Positions 42,293 to 50,732 of a DNA stretch of 64,000 bases are shown one piece after another. Numbering within the stretch: position 1 is the stretch's first letter; every line of letters starts with the position of its first letter. The notes below the pieces were generated by a model that saw only the letters and a program-made list of their open reading frames with translations, was not told the DNA's origin and did not search any database. The stretch is taken from positions 992,001 through 1,056,000 of the forward strand of contig OZ219860.1 in the NCBI GenBank assembly GCA_964291545.2. Reading direction: 5' to 3'. The position numbers and the translations under genes are program-made. This DNA is from G963667675 sp964291545. Its GTDB lineage: Bacteria > Chloroflexota > Dehalococcoidia > Lucifugimonadales > UBA3495.

Positions 42293-42949
42293 ATGTACCT
42301 GGACCTCCACAGCCATTCGGTCTCGTCCGATGATTCCCGTTCCACGGTAGAGCAATACCTGAAATGGGTCCAGGTCTTGCGTAAACGCGGCCACACCGTG
42401 GACGGCATCGTGCTAACTGAGCACCGCAAGTTCGACTTCGACAAGGACTACGGCAGCCTGGCTGAGCTATACGACGTGCTGGTGCTGAAGGGATCGGAAC
42501 TGGACACCCGCTACGGGCACTTCCTGGTCTACGGCGTGACCGAGAAGCTGTCCCAGGACATCGACTTCGCCGACGTGTACATGGACGCCCGGGAGTTGAT
42601 GAAGGCCGCAGCCCACCACGGCGCGGTGGTCGTTCCAGCCCACCCAGGCCGCCCCGGCACTGGCCTGGCCGACTACGTAGCCCAGGGCGAGGTCTTCGAC
42701 GATGTCGGTATTGTGGAAGTCCTGAACGGCGGCAGCCGCAAAGGCGAAAACGAGCGCGCGGAACAGCTTTGCCGGGAACACGGCTATCGGGGCATTGGCG
42801 GCAGTGATGCCCACTTGACCAGTCACATCGGCGCCTGCCTGACCCGCTTCGAGGATAAGATTTCAAGCGAGCGGGACCTGGTCGAGGCCATCTTGCACGG
42901 CCAATACGAGCCAGTGTGGTTGGAGGCAGCCGCCAACGGGGCCGGGTAG
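42293..42949 (+). CDS. PHP-domain metal-dependent phosphoesterase-like protein
   Basis: 218 residues. PHP motifs: DLHSHSVSSDDS (motif I, two His), LTEHRKFDFD (motif II), VVPAHPGRPG (motif III) and GSDAHLTSHIG (motif IV). It binds a trinuclear metal site and hydrolyses phosphoesters, or acts in nucleotide metabolism; no polymerase or histidinol context. The following genes are MaoC-like, with unrelated chemistry, so a specific pathway is not indicated. Confidence 0.88.
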   Translation: MYLDLHSHSVSSDDSRSTVEQYLKWVQVLRKRGHTVDGIVLTEHRKFDFDKDYGSLAELYDVLVLKGSELDTRYGHFLVYGVTEKLSQDIDFADVYMDARELMKAAAHHGAVVVPAHPGRPGTGLADYVAQGEVFDDVGIVEVLNGGSRKGENERAEQLCREHGYRGIGGSDAHLTSHIGACLTRFEDKISSERDLVEAILHGQYEPVWLEAAANGAG

Positions 42950-43008
42950 TACAGCCGATTTGCGCCGGACTACACAGACCCATTAGGGCCTTCGCAAAAG
43001 CAGTTGAA

Positions 43009-43458
43009 ATGGCGGCTAAACTGGAATACGACCGGTCTATTCACGAACAGGAATTCCCGGCGGGGCCGTTCGAGGTTACCAGGGAACAAATCCGGGCTTT
43101 CGCTGAGAGCGTTGGCGAGACCAACCCGGTGTTCCTGGACGAGTTGGCGGCCCAAGAAGCAGGGTATAGCAGCATAGCGGCGCCTCCCACATTTTGCACT
43201 TTGCTGATAGACGGGTTGAAGCTGCCGGACATTGGTTTGAAGTTTGGCCGGCTGCAGGCTCACGCCGGGTCACGGGTACGTATTCACGTCCCCGTGGTAG
43301 CCGGCGACCGCTTGACCGCGTCCTCCCGGTTAAAGGACGTATACGCCAAGACAGGGCGCAGCGGGGCAATGGTGTTCTGCCTGTGGGAGCACACGTTCCG
43401 GAACCCGGACGGGCAGGTCGTGGCAGAGGTAACCCAGTCATTCGCCCGCAGGGAATGA
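43009..43458 (+). CDS. MaoC-like dehydratase, N-terminal-domain type
   Basis: 149 residues from ATG 43009; the frame open from 42916 overlaps the PHP gene and is not needed. The hot-dog phrase FEVTREQIRAFAESVGETNPVFLDE, followed by PPTFCTLLID, matches the MaoC N-terminal (FAS1 dehydratase) half-domain. It probably pairs with the next MaoC protein to make one hydratase. Enoyl-CoA hydration is the usual reaction. The expected catalytic His/Asp is in the partner. Confidence 0.82.
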   Translation: MAAKLEYDRSIHEQEFPAGPFEVTREQIRAFAESVGETNPVFLDELAAQEAGYSSIAAPPTFCTLLIDGLKLPDIGLKFGRLQAHAGSRVRIHVPVVAGDRLTASSRLKDVYAKTGRSGAMVFCLWEHTFRNPDGQVVAEVTQSFARRE

Positions 43459-43558
43459 CTTTGGCTCTTCTCACGAATAGTTGTCCTGGGTTCCCGCCTG
43501 CCAGAGACTTCTACAATTTCGGTAACGCCGCAGGATAGACTGGGCTGGTTTGACGGAT

Positions 43559-43987
43559 ATGACTTTGCAAAACTTCGACGACGTGGAACTGGGGGACGGG
43601 ATCGGTCCGGTGGAGACCGAGGCCACGGGCGAGGCGGTGCTGGCGTTCTGCCGGGCGTGGGGCGGCATGCGATTCACGCCCAATCGCTTTACCGACCCGG
43701 AGATCGCGCGAGAAAATGGGCAGGCAGCGCCGATAGTGCCCGGTATCATGGCCCTGGCAATGATGGCCCGCATGCTGACGGACTGGGGAGGAGCCGCGTC
43801 TGTCAGGGACCTGGACGCCGTCTTCCGGCAGCCGGTGCCGCACCACGCGCCCATTACCATAGCGGGAACAATCACCGACACCCGACGGGAAGGCGGCGAG
43901 AACCTGGTCGAGTGCGACGTTCTCATGACGGGAGCGCAGGGCGAGCGCTACGTAACCGCCAAGGCAGTCTTGGCCTTACCTGGTTGA
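43559..43987 (+). CDS. MaoC-like dehydratase, C-terminal-domain type
   Basis: 142 residues. The MaoC fold shows as FDDVELGDGIGPVE, FCRAWGGMRFTPNRFTDPEIA and AAPIVPGIMALAMMARML. The residues before PGIMALAM are the catalytic loop, but the usual D-x-x-N-x-x-H pattern is replaced by M-R-F-T-P-N-R-F, so the catalytic His is not evident. A TTG at 43550 could be used instead. It follows the MaoC half-domain by about 100 bases. The two likely form a heteromer. Substrate unknown. Confidence 0.76.
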   Translation: MTLQNFDDVELGDGIGPVETEATGEAVLAFCRAWGGMRFTPNRFTDPEIARENGQAAPIVPGIMALAMMARMLTDWGGAASVRDLDAVFRQPVPHHAPITIAGTITDTRREGGENLVECDVLMTGAQGERYVTAKAVLALPG

Positions 43988-44086
43988 ACCAACGTCCGGC
44001 GTCACAACGTAATTGCACGGGATGGGCCGGCCCGGCCGCTAGGACAACAACCGGTAATCACGGGATGGGGAAGGTCAAAGAAGCAA

Positions 44087-45130
44087 ATGTCGATGCCCAG
44101 CGATAGACAAGGCGAGGGGAGCCGCCACGGCCTCGGCGACGCCGAACCCGCGGGGAATGGGCCGCCGGAACACGGGCACAGCTACGGCGCCATAGACCGG
44201 GCGGTCTTTGGCAGCAGCCGGGGCATCTGGGCCACCAAGGTCTCCCTGGTGGGGCTTCTGGCCACCGCCGGCATGCAGGTGGTTGTCGTCGTCTTCACCG
44301 GGAGCGTGGCCCTGCTGGCCGACACGATCCACAATTTCGGCGACGCCTCCACGGCCCTGCCTCTATGGGCGGCGTTTACCCTGGCCCGGCGCAGGCCCAC
44401 CCGCCGGTTCACCTACGGGATGGGGCGGGTCGAAGACCTGGCGGGACTGGTTGTAGTTATTCTCATACTGGTCTCCGGGGTCTTGGCGGGGTACACGTCC
44501 ATCAGCCGGTTATTCGACCCGCCGGAGATAGACTTCTTATGGGCGGTGGCCGCGGCGGCGATTGTGGGGTTCTTGGGCAACGAAGCTGTGGCCCTTTTCA
44601 GGATAAAGATCGGCAAGGAAATCGGAAGCGCTGCCCTGGTGGCCGACGGGCTGCACGCACGAGTCGACGGCCTGACCAGCCTGGCGGTGCTGGCCGGGGC
44701 TATTGGAGTCTGGCTGGGCGCCCCGTTGGCCGACCCCATCGCCGGCCTGGTGATTACGGCAGCCATCTTCCGCATCGTGTGGGAGGCAGGCAAGTCGGTC
44801 TTCTCTCGTCTGCTGGACGGAGTGGAGCCGGAGGCAATCGACGAGGTCCGCGAGGTGGTGGCATCCACCGAGGGCGTGGAAGAAGTGACCGAAGTGCGGA
44901 TGCGGTGGCTGGGCCACACCATGCTTGCCGAGGTCAACCTGTCAGTGCGGGCGGACTTGTCCGTGGCCCAGGGCCACGAAATAGCCCAGGAAGCGCGCCA
45001 CCAGCTTATGCATCACCTGCAGTACCTGGCCAACGCCACCGTGCACGTCGACCCCGTGGGATCGTCCGGGGAGGAGCACCACCAACGGGCCGAGGACCAC
45101 CACCAGAACGGCGACGCCGGTCATCACTGA
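44087..45130 (+). CDS. Cation diffusion facilitator (CDF) efflux protein
   Basis: 347 residues. Six membrane helices. Metal sites: H82-x3-D86 (TIHNFGD) in helix 2 and H190-x3-D194 (GLHARVD) in helix 5, the Zn-type pattern. The C-terminal cytoplasmic domain (IDEVREVVASTEGVEEVTEVR) is the metallochaperone-like fold, ending in a His-rich tail (EEHHQRAEDHHQ). It exports Zn2+ or a similar metal in exchange for protons. The His-rich ends suggest metal sensing. Own transcript likely. Confidence 0.9.
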   Translation: MSMPSDRQGEGSRHGLGDAEPAGNGPPEHGHSYGAIDRAVFGSSRGIWATKVSLVGLLATAGMQVVVVVFTGSVALLADTIHNFGDASTALPLWAAFTLARRRPTRRFTYGMGRVEDLAGLVVVILILVSGVLAGYTSISRLFDPPEIDFLWAVAAAAIVGFLGNEAVALFRIKIGKEIGSAALVADGLHARVDGLTSLAVLAGAIGVWLGAPLADPIAGLVITAAIFRIVWEAGKSVFSRLLDGVEPEAIDEVREVVASTEGVEEVTEVRMRWLGHTMLAEVNLSVRADLSVAQGHEIAQEARHQLMHHLQYLANATVHVDPVGSSGEEHHQRAEDHHQNGDAGHH

Positions 45131-45237
45131 CATTAGGCAAGCCCGTCGCCCGGATATTCCGTAGTTCGGGAACCGCTGGCGTCACCACTACGTTGGGGCT
45201 ATACTGGCCCACGAAATTGACTCCCGGAGGAGGGACT

Positions 45238-45528
45238 ATGGCCCTCGACCGCAGCGAAGTTGAGCGCGTCGCCGCGCTGGTCCGAATTTCTTTGACCGAG
45301 GAAGAGATGGAAACCCTGGGCGAGGAGCTTTCCGACATACTGGAACAGTTCCAGGCGCTCAGCGAGTTGGATACTTCCGGAGTGGCGCCCACGGCCCACC
45401 CGGTACAACTGCAGTCGGTGATGCGGGACGACGATGCCGCCGGTTCCCTGGAGCCGGGGGAAGTCCTGCGCAACGCCCCCCGGCGCGACGGGGACTTGTT
45501 CCGGGTCAAGCCGGTGCTGGAAGAGTAG
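45238..45528 (+). CDS. gatC: Aspartyl/glutamyl-tRNA amidotransferase subunit C
   Basis: 96 residues from ATG 45238, with GGAGGAGGG upstream; the frame open from 44365 is not needed. Family marks: DRSEVERVAALVRISLTEEE near the start, ILEQFQALSELDTSGV, and the C-terminal belt LRNAPRRDGDLFRVKPVLEE. GatC stabilises GatA-GatB in the amidotransferase that turns Glu-tRNA(Gln) or Asp-tRNA(Asn) into Gln/Asn. GatA follows directly. GatB is not in the window. Confidence 0.95.
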   Translation: MALDRSEVERVAALVRISLTEEEMETLGEELSDILEQFQALSELDTSGVAPTAHPVQLQSVMRDDDAAGSLEPGEVLRNAPRRDGDLFRVKPVLEE

Positions 45529-45533
45529 GCCCC

Positions 45534-46991
45534 GTGGCAGCCCTGGAGTACATGACGGTCCACGAGGCCCATGACGGGTTGACGAACGGGGACATCAGCT
45601 CAGTGGAGCTCACCAAAGCCTGCCTGGACCGCATTGCCGCCGTCGAAGACCGGCTGAAGGCCTTTGTGACGGTGACGGCTGACATGGCCCTCCAGCAGGC
45701 CGCAGAGGCCGACCGGCGCATCGCCGCCGGCGACGCGCGGCCCCTGACCGGGATACCCATGCAAATCAAGGACGTTATGTGCACCAACGGCGTCCGTACC
45801 ACCTGCTCTTCCCGGATGCTGCAAGACTACATCCCCGTATACGATGCCACGGCGACGGCCAAGCTGTTGGAGCAAGGAGCCGTGCTTTTGGGCAAGGGCA
45901 ACATGGACGAGTTCGCCATGGGGTCTTCAACGGAGAATTCGGCTTTCTTTGCCACGCGCAACCCCTGGGACCAAGAGAGGGTGCCGGGAGGCAGCAGCGG
46001 CGGCCCGGCGGCGGCAACTGCTGCCGGCGAGGCCCTGTTTTCCCTGGGCTCCGACACCGGCGGCAGCATCCGCCAGCCGGCGGCGTTCTGCGGCATCGTG
46101 GGACTCAAACCGACCTACGGACTGGTCAGCCGGTACGGCCTGGTGGCCTTTGCATCGTCCCTGGACCAGATTGGTCCCCTAGCCAGGGACGTAACTGACT
46201 GCGCCATGGTCTTGAACGCCATCGCGGGCCATGACCCCAGGGACTCGACCTCCCTCCGTGTGCAATGCCCGGACTATACCGAAGGGTTGACCGGCGACAT
46301 CAAGGGAGTGCGGCTGGGAGTTCCCCAAGAATACTTCGTGGATGGGATGGACCCGGGCTCACGCGAGGCGGTGGAGGCGGCGATTCAAGCCCTGGAAAGA
46401 CTAGGAGCATCTATAAGCCAGATCTCTCTGCCCACTACGAAATATGCCCTGTCCTGCTATTACATCATCGCCCCGTCGGAGTGCTCAGCCAACCTGGCCC
46501 GGTACGACGGGGTCAAATACGGCTTCGCGTCCCGGGACGCCGCCAACATGTGGGGAGACATGGAGAAGACCCGGCAGCATGGGTTCGGGCCGGAGGTTAC
46601 CCGCCGGGTCATGCTGGGAGCCTATGCTTTGTCAGCCGGGTACTACGACGCCTACTACCTGAAGGCCCAGCAGGCGCGCACACTAATCCAGCAGGACTTT
46701 GCTAAGGTCTTCCAGGAAGTCGACGCCCTGGTGGCCCCGGTGTCTCCCAGCGCGGCCTTTCCACTGGGAGAGAAGACGGCGGACCCGGTGCAGATGTACC
46801 TGAGCGACGTATGCACCCTGCCTCCCAGCATCGCCGGCCTGCCCTGCATGTCCGTGCCCTGCGGGTTCGACCAGGGTCTCCCGGTGGGACTGCAGCTTAT
46901 CGGCCCCCACCTGTCGGAGCAGACCCTGCTGCGGGTCGCCTATGCCTACGAGCAGGCCACCGACTGGCATCTGGAGCGTCCGCCGCTTTAA
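45534..46991 (+). CDS. gatA: Aspartyl/glutamyl-tRNA amidotransferase subunit A
   Basis: 485 residues from GTG 45534. The amidase triad shows as PMQIKDVMC (Lys), GSSGGPAAATAA and GSDTGGSIRQPAAFCG (Ser pair). Near the C-terminus FPLGEKTADPVQMYLSDVCTLPPSIAGLPCMSVPCGF is GatA-specific. It hydrolyses glutamine and passes ammonia to the tRNA-bound acyl group. It follows gatC by five bases. An amidase-signature relative at 26201 is separate. An AsnRS gene lies about 800 bases downstream. Confidence 0.95.
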   Translation: MAALEYMTVHEAHDGLTNGDISSVELTKACLDRIAAVEDRLKAFVTVTADMALQQAAEADRRIAAGDARPLTGIPMQIKDVMCTNGVRTTCSSRMLQDYIPVYDATATAKLLEQGAVLLGKGNMDEFAMGSSTENSAFFATRNPWDQERVPGGSSGGPAAATAAGEALFSLGSDTGGSIRQPAAFCGIVGLKPTYGLVSRYGLVAFASSLDQIGPLARDVTDCAMVLNAIAGHDPRDSTSLRVQCPDYTEGLTGDIKGVRLGVPQEYFVDGMDPGSREAVEAAIQALERLGASISQISLPTTKYALSCYYIIAPSECSANLARYDGVKYGFASRDAANMWGDMEKTRQHGFGPEVTRRVMLGAYALSAGYYDAYYLKAQQARTLIQQDFAKVFQEVDALVAPVSPSAAFPLGEKTADPVQMYLSDVCTLPPSIAGLPCMSVPCGFDQGLPVGLQLIGPHLSEQTLLRVAYAYEQATDWHLERPPL

Positions 46992-47019
46992 ACCGGCGCC
47001 GGACCGTAAATGTATCCGC

Positions 47020-47328
47020 CTACTGTGTAGTCTTCTCCAATACCCGCACTTCCCTATCCAGGCGATCGCCCATCCGGTCCTTCTCAACCTCCAAGTCATA
47101 CCCTGTCTGCAGGTTCAACCAGAACCTCTCGGAAGTCCCGAAGTGGCGTGCCAGCCTCAGAGCCGTGTCCGCCGTCACGGCCCGCTTGCCATGGACTATC
47201 TGGTTTATGCGGCGAGGATGAACACTTAGGTCTTTTGCCAAGCGGTACTGGCTAATGCCATAGGGCCTCAGGAACTCTTCGAGAAGCACCTCTCCGGGAT
47301 GGACGGCATGCAACTTATCTTGCTTCAT
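47020..47328 (-). CDS. higA: HigA-type antitoxin
   Basis: 102 residues. HTH phrase ISQYRLAKDLSVHPRRINQIVHGKRAVTADTALRLARHFG is the HigA (XRE) domain. It follows the toxin gene by 8 bases (toxin first, the usual HigBA order). HigA binds HigB and represses the operon. The tail KDRMGDRLDREVRVLEKTTQ is charged. Confidence 0.9.
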   Translation of the reverse strand: MKQDKLHAVHPGEVLLEEFLRPYGISQYRLAKDLSVHPRRINQIVHGKRAVTADTALRLARHFGTSERFWLNLQTGYDLEVEKDRMGDRLDREVRVLEKTTQ

Positions 47329-47336
47329 CTTGTCAC

Positions 47337-47618
47337 CTAATGGTAGTCCACTATCTCAACGTCGTATACGTGCTCATCAATCCAGCGAAAGCATATTCGC
47401 CAACGGTCGTTGATCCTGATACTGTGCTGGCCTTGGCGATTCCCAGACAACCTCTCTAACCGGTTTCCGGGAGGAGCCCTAAGGTCTTGAAGAAATTCAG
47501 CCGCATGGAGCATCACCAACTTACGCCTAGCTGCACGTTGGATGTCCGCCGGAAATCTGAGGGAACGGTCTCCCAGGAATATCTTCCGAGTTTCGTCATC
47601 GCGAAAGTCTCTGATCAC
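47337..47618 (-). CDS. higB: HigB-type (RelE superfamily) toxin
   Basis: 93 residues. MIRDFRDDETRKIFLGDRSLRFP, then ARRKLVMLHAAEFLQDLRAPPGNRLERL and SIRINDRWRICFRW fit HigB/RelE. It is a ribosome-dependent mRNA endonuclease; the catalytic residues in RINDRWRICF are typical. GTG 47618 is the start. The promoter lies just upstream. Confidence 0.9.
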   Translation of the reverse strand: MIRDFRDDETRKIFLGDRSLRFPADIQRAARRKLVMLHAAEFLQDLRAPPGNRLERLSGNRQGQHSIRINDRWRICFRWIDEHVYDVEIVDYH

Positions 47619-47626
47619 TTACGCCA

Positions 47627-47655
47627 ATAATAGCGCGTTGCGCTAATACGGTCAA
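47627..47655 (-). promoter_or_regulatory. Promoter and operator of higBA
   Basis: On the minus strand: TTGACC, a 17-base spacer, TATTAT. A perfect palindrome, TAGCGC-GTT-GCGCTA (47631-47645), lies between the two boxes and is the likely HigA operator. Confidence 0.7.
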
Positions 47656-47762
47656 TTGTGGCCTGCCGAGTATGCCCCGGTTGCCAAAGCAACCAGGGCT
47701 AACCTATCCTTAGGGCAGTCCTGCGAACCCTATATTTTCCCGGCTTGTAAGGAGCGGTGCTA

Positions 47763-49148
47763 ATGCGTCGCAGCAAAGTCAAAGACCTACTGGCCCGCCC
47801 ATCTGCCGGCGGCGATGTGCTGGTGCAGGGGTGGGTCAAGACCAGGCGGGCGTCCAAGTCCGTGTCCTTCGTGCACATCAGCGACGGCTCGACGCTGGCC
47901 GACATACAGGTGGTGGCGGACGATGGGCTGGCTTGCTACGACGTGGTCCAGTCCCTCACTACCGGGTGCAGCGTTAGCGTCGTGGGCGAGTTGGTGGAGT
48001 CGCCCGGCAAGGGCCAGAAGTACGAAATACAAGCCAAGCAAATCGACCTAATCGGGGCCGCCGACCCTGAGTCGTACCCCCTGCAGAAGAAGCGGCACAC
48101 GCCGGAGTTCCTGCGTGAGATCGCCCACCTGCGGCCCCGGACCAATACCTTCGGCGCCATGGCCAGGGTACGGAACGCAGTAGCTTTTGCCATTCACCGG
48201 TTCTTTCAAGAACGGGGCTTTCAATACGTGCAGACCCCAATCATAACCGCTAGCGACGCCGAGGGAGCGGGGTCGATGTTCAAGGTCACGACTATGGACC
48301 TGGACCGTCCACCCATCGGCGACGGCGCTGTCGACCACCAGCAGGACTTCTTCGGCAGGCCGACCTTTTTAACCGTCAGCGGCCAACTGGAGGCCGAGGT
48401 ATTCGCCCTGGCGCTGGGCGACGTCTACACTTTCGGGCCGACTTTCCGCGCCGAGAACTCCAACACCGCCCGGCACCTTGCCGAGTTCTGGATGGTGGAG
48501 CCGGAGGTGGCCTATTGCGACCTGGACGGACTGGCGGAACTGGCCGAGGACTTCCTGAAGTACGTATTCAGCTACGTGCTTGACCAATGCGAAGAGGACA
48601 TGGCCTTCTTCAACCGTTGGTACGATGAGGCGGCCATCTCAACGTTGGAGGGCATCATAAAGTCCAGCTTCGAACGGCTGACCTACACCGAGGCGGTAGA
48701 CCTGCTCAAAGCGTCGGGGGAGAGCTTCGAGTACCCGGTGGAATGGGGGCTGGACCTGCAGTCGGAGCACGAGAGGTACCTGACGGAGAAGAAGATAGGC
48801 CGACCTGTCATCGTCACCGACTACCCCAAGGAGATCAAGGCCTTCTACATGCGCCTGAACGACGACGGCAAGACGGTGAGGGCCATGGACACCCTGGCGC
48901 CGAGGATCGGCGAAATCATCGGCGGAAGCCAGAGGGAGGAACGGTGGGACGTGCTGCACCGGCGAATGCAGGAGGCGGGCATCGACCAGGACAGCTACTG
49001 GTGGTACCTCGACCTGCGCCGCTACGGCACCGTCCCCCACGCCGGCTTCGGCCTGGGCTTCGAACGCACGGTGCAATTCATCACCGGCGTACCGAACATA
49101 CGCGACGTGATTCCCTTTCCCAGGACTCCCCGAAACGCCGAATTCTAG
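47763..49148 (+). CDS. asnS: Asparaginyl-tRNA synthetase
   Basis: 461 residues from ATG 47763, with AAGGAG upstream. N-terminal OB-fold anticodon-binding domain (LVQGWVKTRRASKSVSFVHISDGST), then the class II core: motif 2 FRAENSNTARHLAEFWMVEPE and motif 3 GFGLGFERTVQFITG. Both are diagnostic of AsnRS. It charges tRNA(Asn) directly. With gatCA also present, the amidotransferase may serve mainly Glu-tRNA(Gln). Standard length. Confidence 0.95.
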   Translation: MRRSKVKDLLARPSAGGDVLVQGWVKTRRASKSVSFVHISDGSTLADIQVVADDGLACYDVVQSLTTGCSVSVVGELVESPGKGQKYEIQAKQIDLIGAADPESYPLQKKRHTPEFLREIAHLRPRTNTFGAMARVRNAVAFAIHRFFQERGFQYVQTPIITASDAEGAGSMFKVTTMDLDRPPIGDGAVDHQQDFFGRPTFLTVSGQLEAEVFALALGDVYTFGPTFRAENSNTARHLAEFWMVEPEVAYCDLDGLAELAEDFLKYVFSYVLDQCEEDMAFFNRWYDEAAISTLEGIIKSSFERLTYTEAVDLLKASGESFEYPVEWGLDLQSEHERYLTEKKIGRPVIVTDYPKEIKAFYMRLNDDGKTVRAMDTLAPRIGEIIGGSQREERWDVLHRRMQEAGIDQDSYWWYLDLRRYGTVPHAGFGLGFERTVQFITGVPNIRDVIPFPRTPRNAEF

Positions 49149-49180
49149 CCCGGTTCGCGCCTGGGTGAGCTTATGTCAAG

Positions 49181-49210
49181 TTGACGGCCTGCCAGCTCCC
49201 TGAATATAAT
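49181..49210 (+). promoter_or_regulatory. Promoter of the TPP-enzyme cluster
   Basis: TTGACG (49181-49186), an 18-base spacer, TATAAT (49205-49210), about 43 bases before ATG 49253. Confidence 0.72.
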
Positions 49211-49252
49211 GGCCCGGCCCAGTTAGTGTGGCGCCACGAGTAAGGAGCCGGT

Positions 49253-49759
49253 ATGACTACGCCAGAAATTGTTCTCCACCCCGCATCGCTAGTTGCCGAA
49301 ATCAAGAAAAACAACTTTACCCACGTGGTCTGGCTCCCCGACAGCGAGACCAATTTCATGTACCAACTGTTGACCAGCGAAGAGTCCTTGCACCTGGTCC
49401 CCGTCTGCCGGGAAGGAGAGACCATGGCCATCGCCGCCGGCCTATGGGTGGGCGGGAAGAAACCCGTGGTGCTAATTCAAAACACGGGAATCATGGAGTC
49501 CGGAGATTCGATACGGGGGCTGACGCTGGACATTAACCAACCGCTGGTGTTGCTGATCGGCTACCGGGGATGGAGCCGCCATGGTGTGACCCCGGACTCG
49601 GCGGCGCGTTTCATCGAGCATATACTGCACGCCTGGGGCATAAATTTCTACCTGATTGAGACAGACGAGGACGCAGGGCTGATTAGCATCGCCGCCGAGG
49701 AAGCCGAACGAAAGCAGCAGCCGGTGGCGGTCTTGATCGGCACCGAGTATGGGACTTAG
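49253..49759 (+). CDS. TPP-binding-domain protein, ComD-like (alpha subunit type)
   Basis: 168 residues. The N-terminal pyrimidine-binding half of a two-subunit TPP enzyme: VCREGETMAIAAGLWVGGKKPVVLIQNTGIMESGDSIRGL, with E in REGETMA in the position of the catalytic Glu. It resembles ComD (sulfopyruvate decarboxylase alpha) and phosphonopyruvate decarboxylase. The next gene is the pyrophosphate-binding half. Sulfopyruvate or phosphonopyruvate decarboxylation is a possibility, not a proof. AAGGAG precedes the ATG. Confidence 0.82.
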   Translation: MTTPEIVLHPASLVAEIKKNNFTHVVWLPDSETNFMYQLLTSEESLHLVPVCREGETMAIAAGLWVGGKKPVVLIQNTGIMESGDSIRGLTLDINQPLVLLIGYRGWSRHGVTPDSAARFIEHILHAWGINFYLIETDEDAGLISIAAEEAERKQQPVAVLIGTEYGT

Positions 49760-49786
49760 CGAAAGCCGGAGACGGAGCAGAGACTC

Positions 49787-50377
49787 ATGATCGACAATGC
49801 CGACGCCGTCAGGCTACTGGACAGCAAACGCGATGGGGCGGTGATAGTCGCCACGATGAACGCCAATCACTCCCAATTCGGGTTGGTGGGCGTTTCCAAG
49901 AACCCACACTTGGACTTCCCGATGTCGAATTGCATGGGCAAGTCGTCATCCTTTGCCCTTGGGGTGGCCCTTTCCCATCCCGAGCGCAAGGTGATGGTCC
50001 TGGACGGGGACGGCAGCCTGCTGATGAACTTGGGAACCATGGTAACTATTTCTGAAGAGGCGCCGGACAACCTCATCCACTTTGTGTTCGACAACGGGAT
50101 CTACGCCATAACCGGAGGGCAGCCGGTCCCGGGGGCCGAGCGGGTCAACTGGAAGAATGCCGCCGCCGCCGCCGGCTACGCCTCATCGTTCTCCTTCGAC
50201 AACCTGGAAGACTTGACCGTGGCAATCGACGACGTGCTGGCCAGCGAGGGCCCGGTGTTCGTGCACCTGGCGATCAAGCCGGAGCCCGAGAACCGGCATC
50301 CGCATCACCGTCCCAAGCCAAGCCGGACCATGTTTGACGGCGTCAGGGAATTGCCCAAGACCCTTAACCAGGCCTAG
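49787..50377 (+). CDS. TPP-binding-domain protein, ComE-like (beta subunit type)
   Basis: 196 residues. The pyrophosphate/Mg-binding motif G74-D75-G76 (LDGDGSLLMNLG) with N103 in FDNGIY, the GDG-x~25-N spacing, and VSKNPHLDFPMSNCMGKSSSFALGVAL at the start of the C-domain. This completes the enzyme with the ComD-like neighbour. It acts on a 2-oxoacid such as sulfopyruvate or phosphonopyruvate. Start ATG 49787. A degenerate paralogue is at 50729. Confidence 0.85.
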   Translation: MIDNADAVRLLDSKRDGAVIVATMNANHSQFGLVGVSKNPHLDFPMSNCMGKSSSFALGVALSHPERKVMVLDGDGSLLMNLGTMVTISEEAPDNLIHFVFDNGIYAITGGQPVPGAERVNWKNAAAAAGYASSFSFDNLEDLTVAIDDVLASEGPVFVHLAIKPEPENRHPHHRPKPSRTMFDGVRELPKTLNQA

Positions 50378-50501
50378 CCCAGCGGGCCGCGCTCATCCGC
50401 AAGTCCTCCACTGCAGAGCCCATGGTTTCCCTACAGTCTCACCTGTTCGCCTGCACCCATTCCGGCCACAGCCCGGCAAGACAGGCCCGGACACCGGCCG
50501 C

Positions 50502-50732
50502 ATGCTAAGCACCCTGGCAAAGGGATTATTCGGCAGGTTCCTGGGTTACGGCGGCATTCTCCTGGGGTTCTGGCTGCTGTACCAGGCTTTTTCCAACGCC
50601 AACCCCGCGCTGGGCCTGCTGGGAGGCGCGGCGATACTTGCATCCATGTACCTGATCGTGGTCAACCGCAGACAAGGCCCGGCGTCTGATGCGCCCCTAT
50701 CAAACGATGCAGAGGGGGATGGTCCGGCTTGA
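50502..50732 (+). CDS. Small membrane protein with two helices
   Basis: 76 residues from ATG 50502. Two predicted helices, YGGILLGFWLLYQAF and ALGLLGGAAILASMYLIVV, then a charged tail (NRRQGPASDAPLSNDAEGD). The frame is open upstream to 50334, but the ATG begins the hydrophobic region. It lies between the ComE-like gene and its degenerate paralogue, and its stop overlaps the latter's TTG start. No family recognised; it may anchor the TPP complex to the membrane, by inference. Confidence 0.6.
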   Translation: MLSTLAKGLFGRFLGYGGILLGFWLLYQAFSNANPALGLLGGAAILASMYLIVVNRRQGPASDAPLSNDAEGDGPA

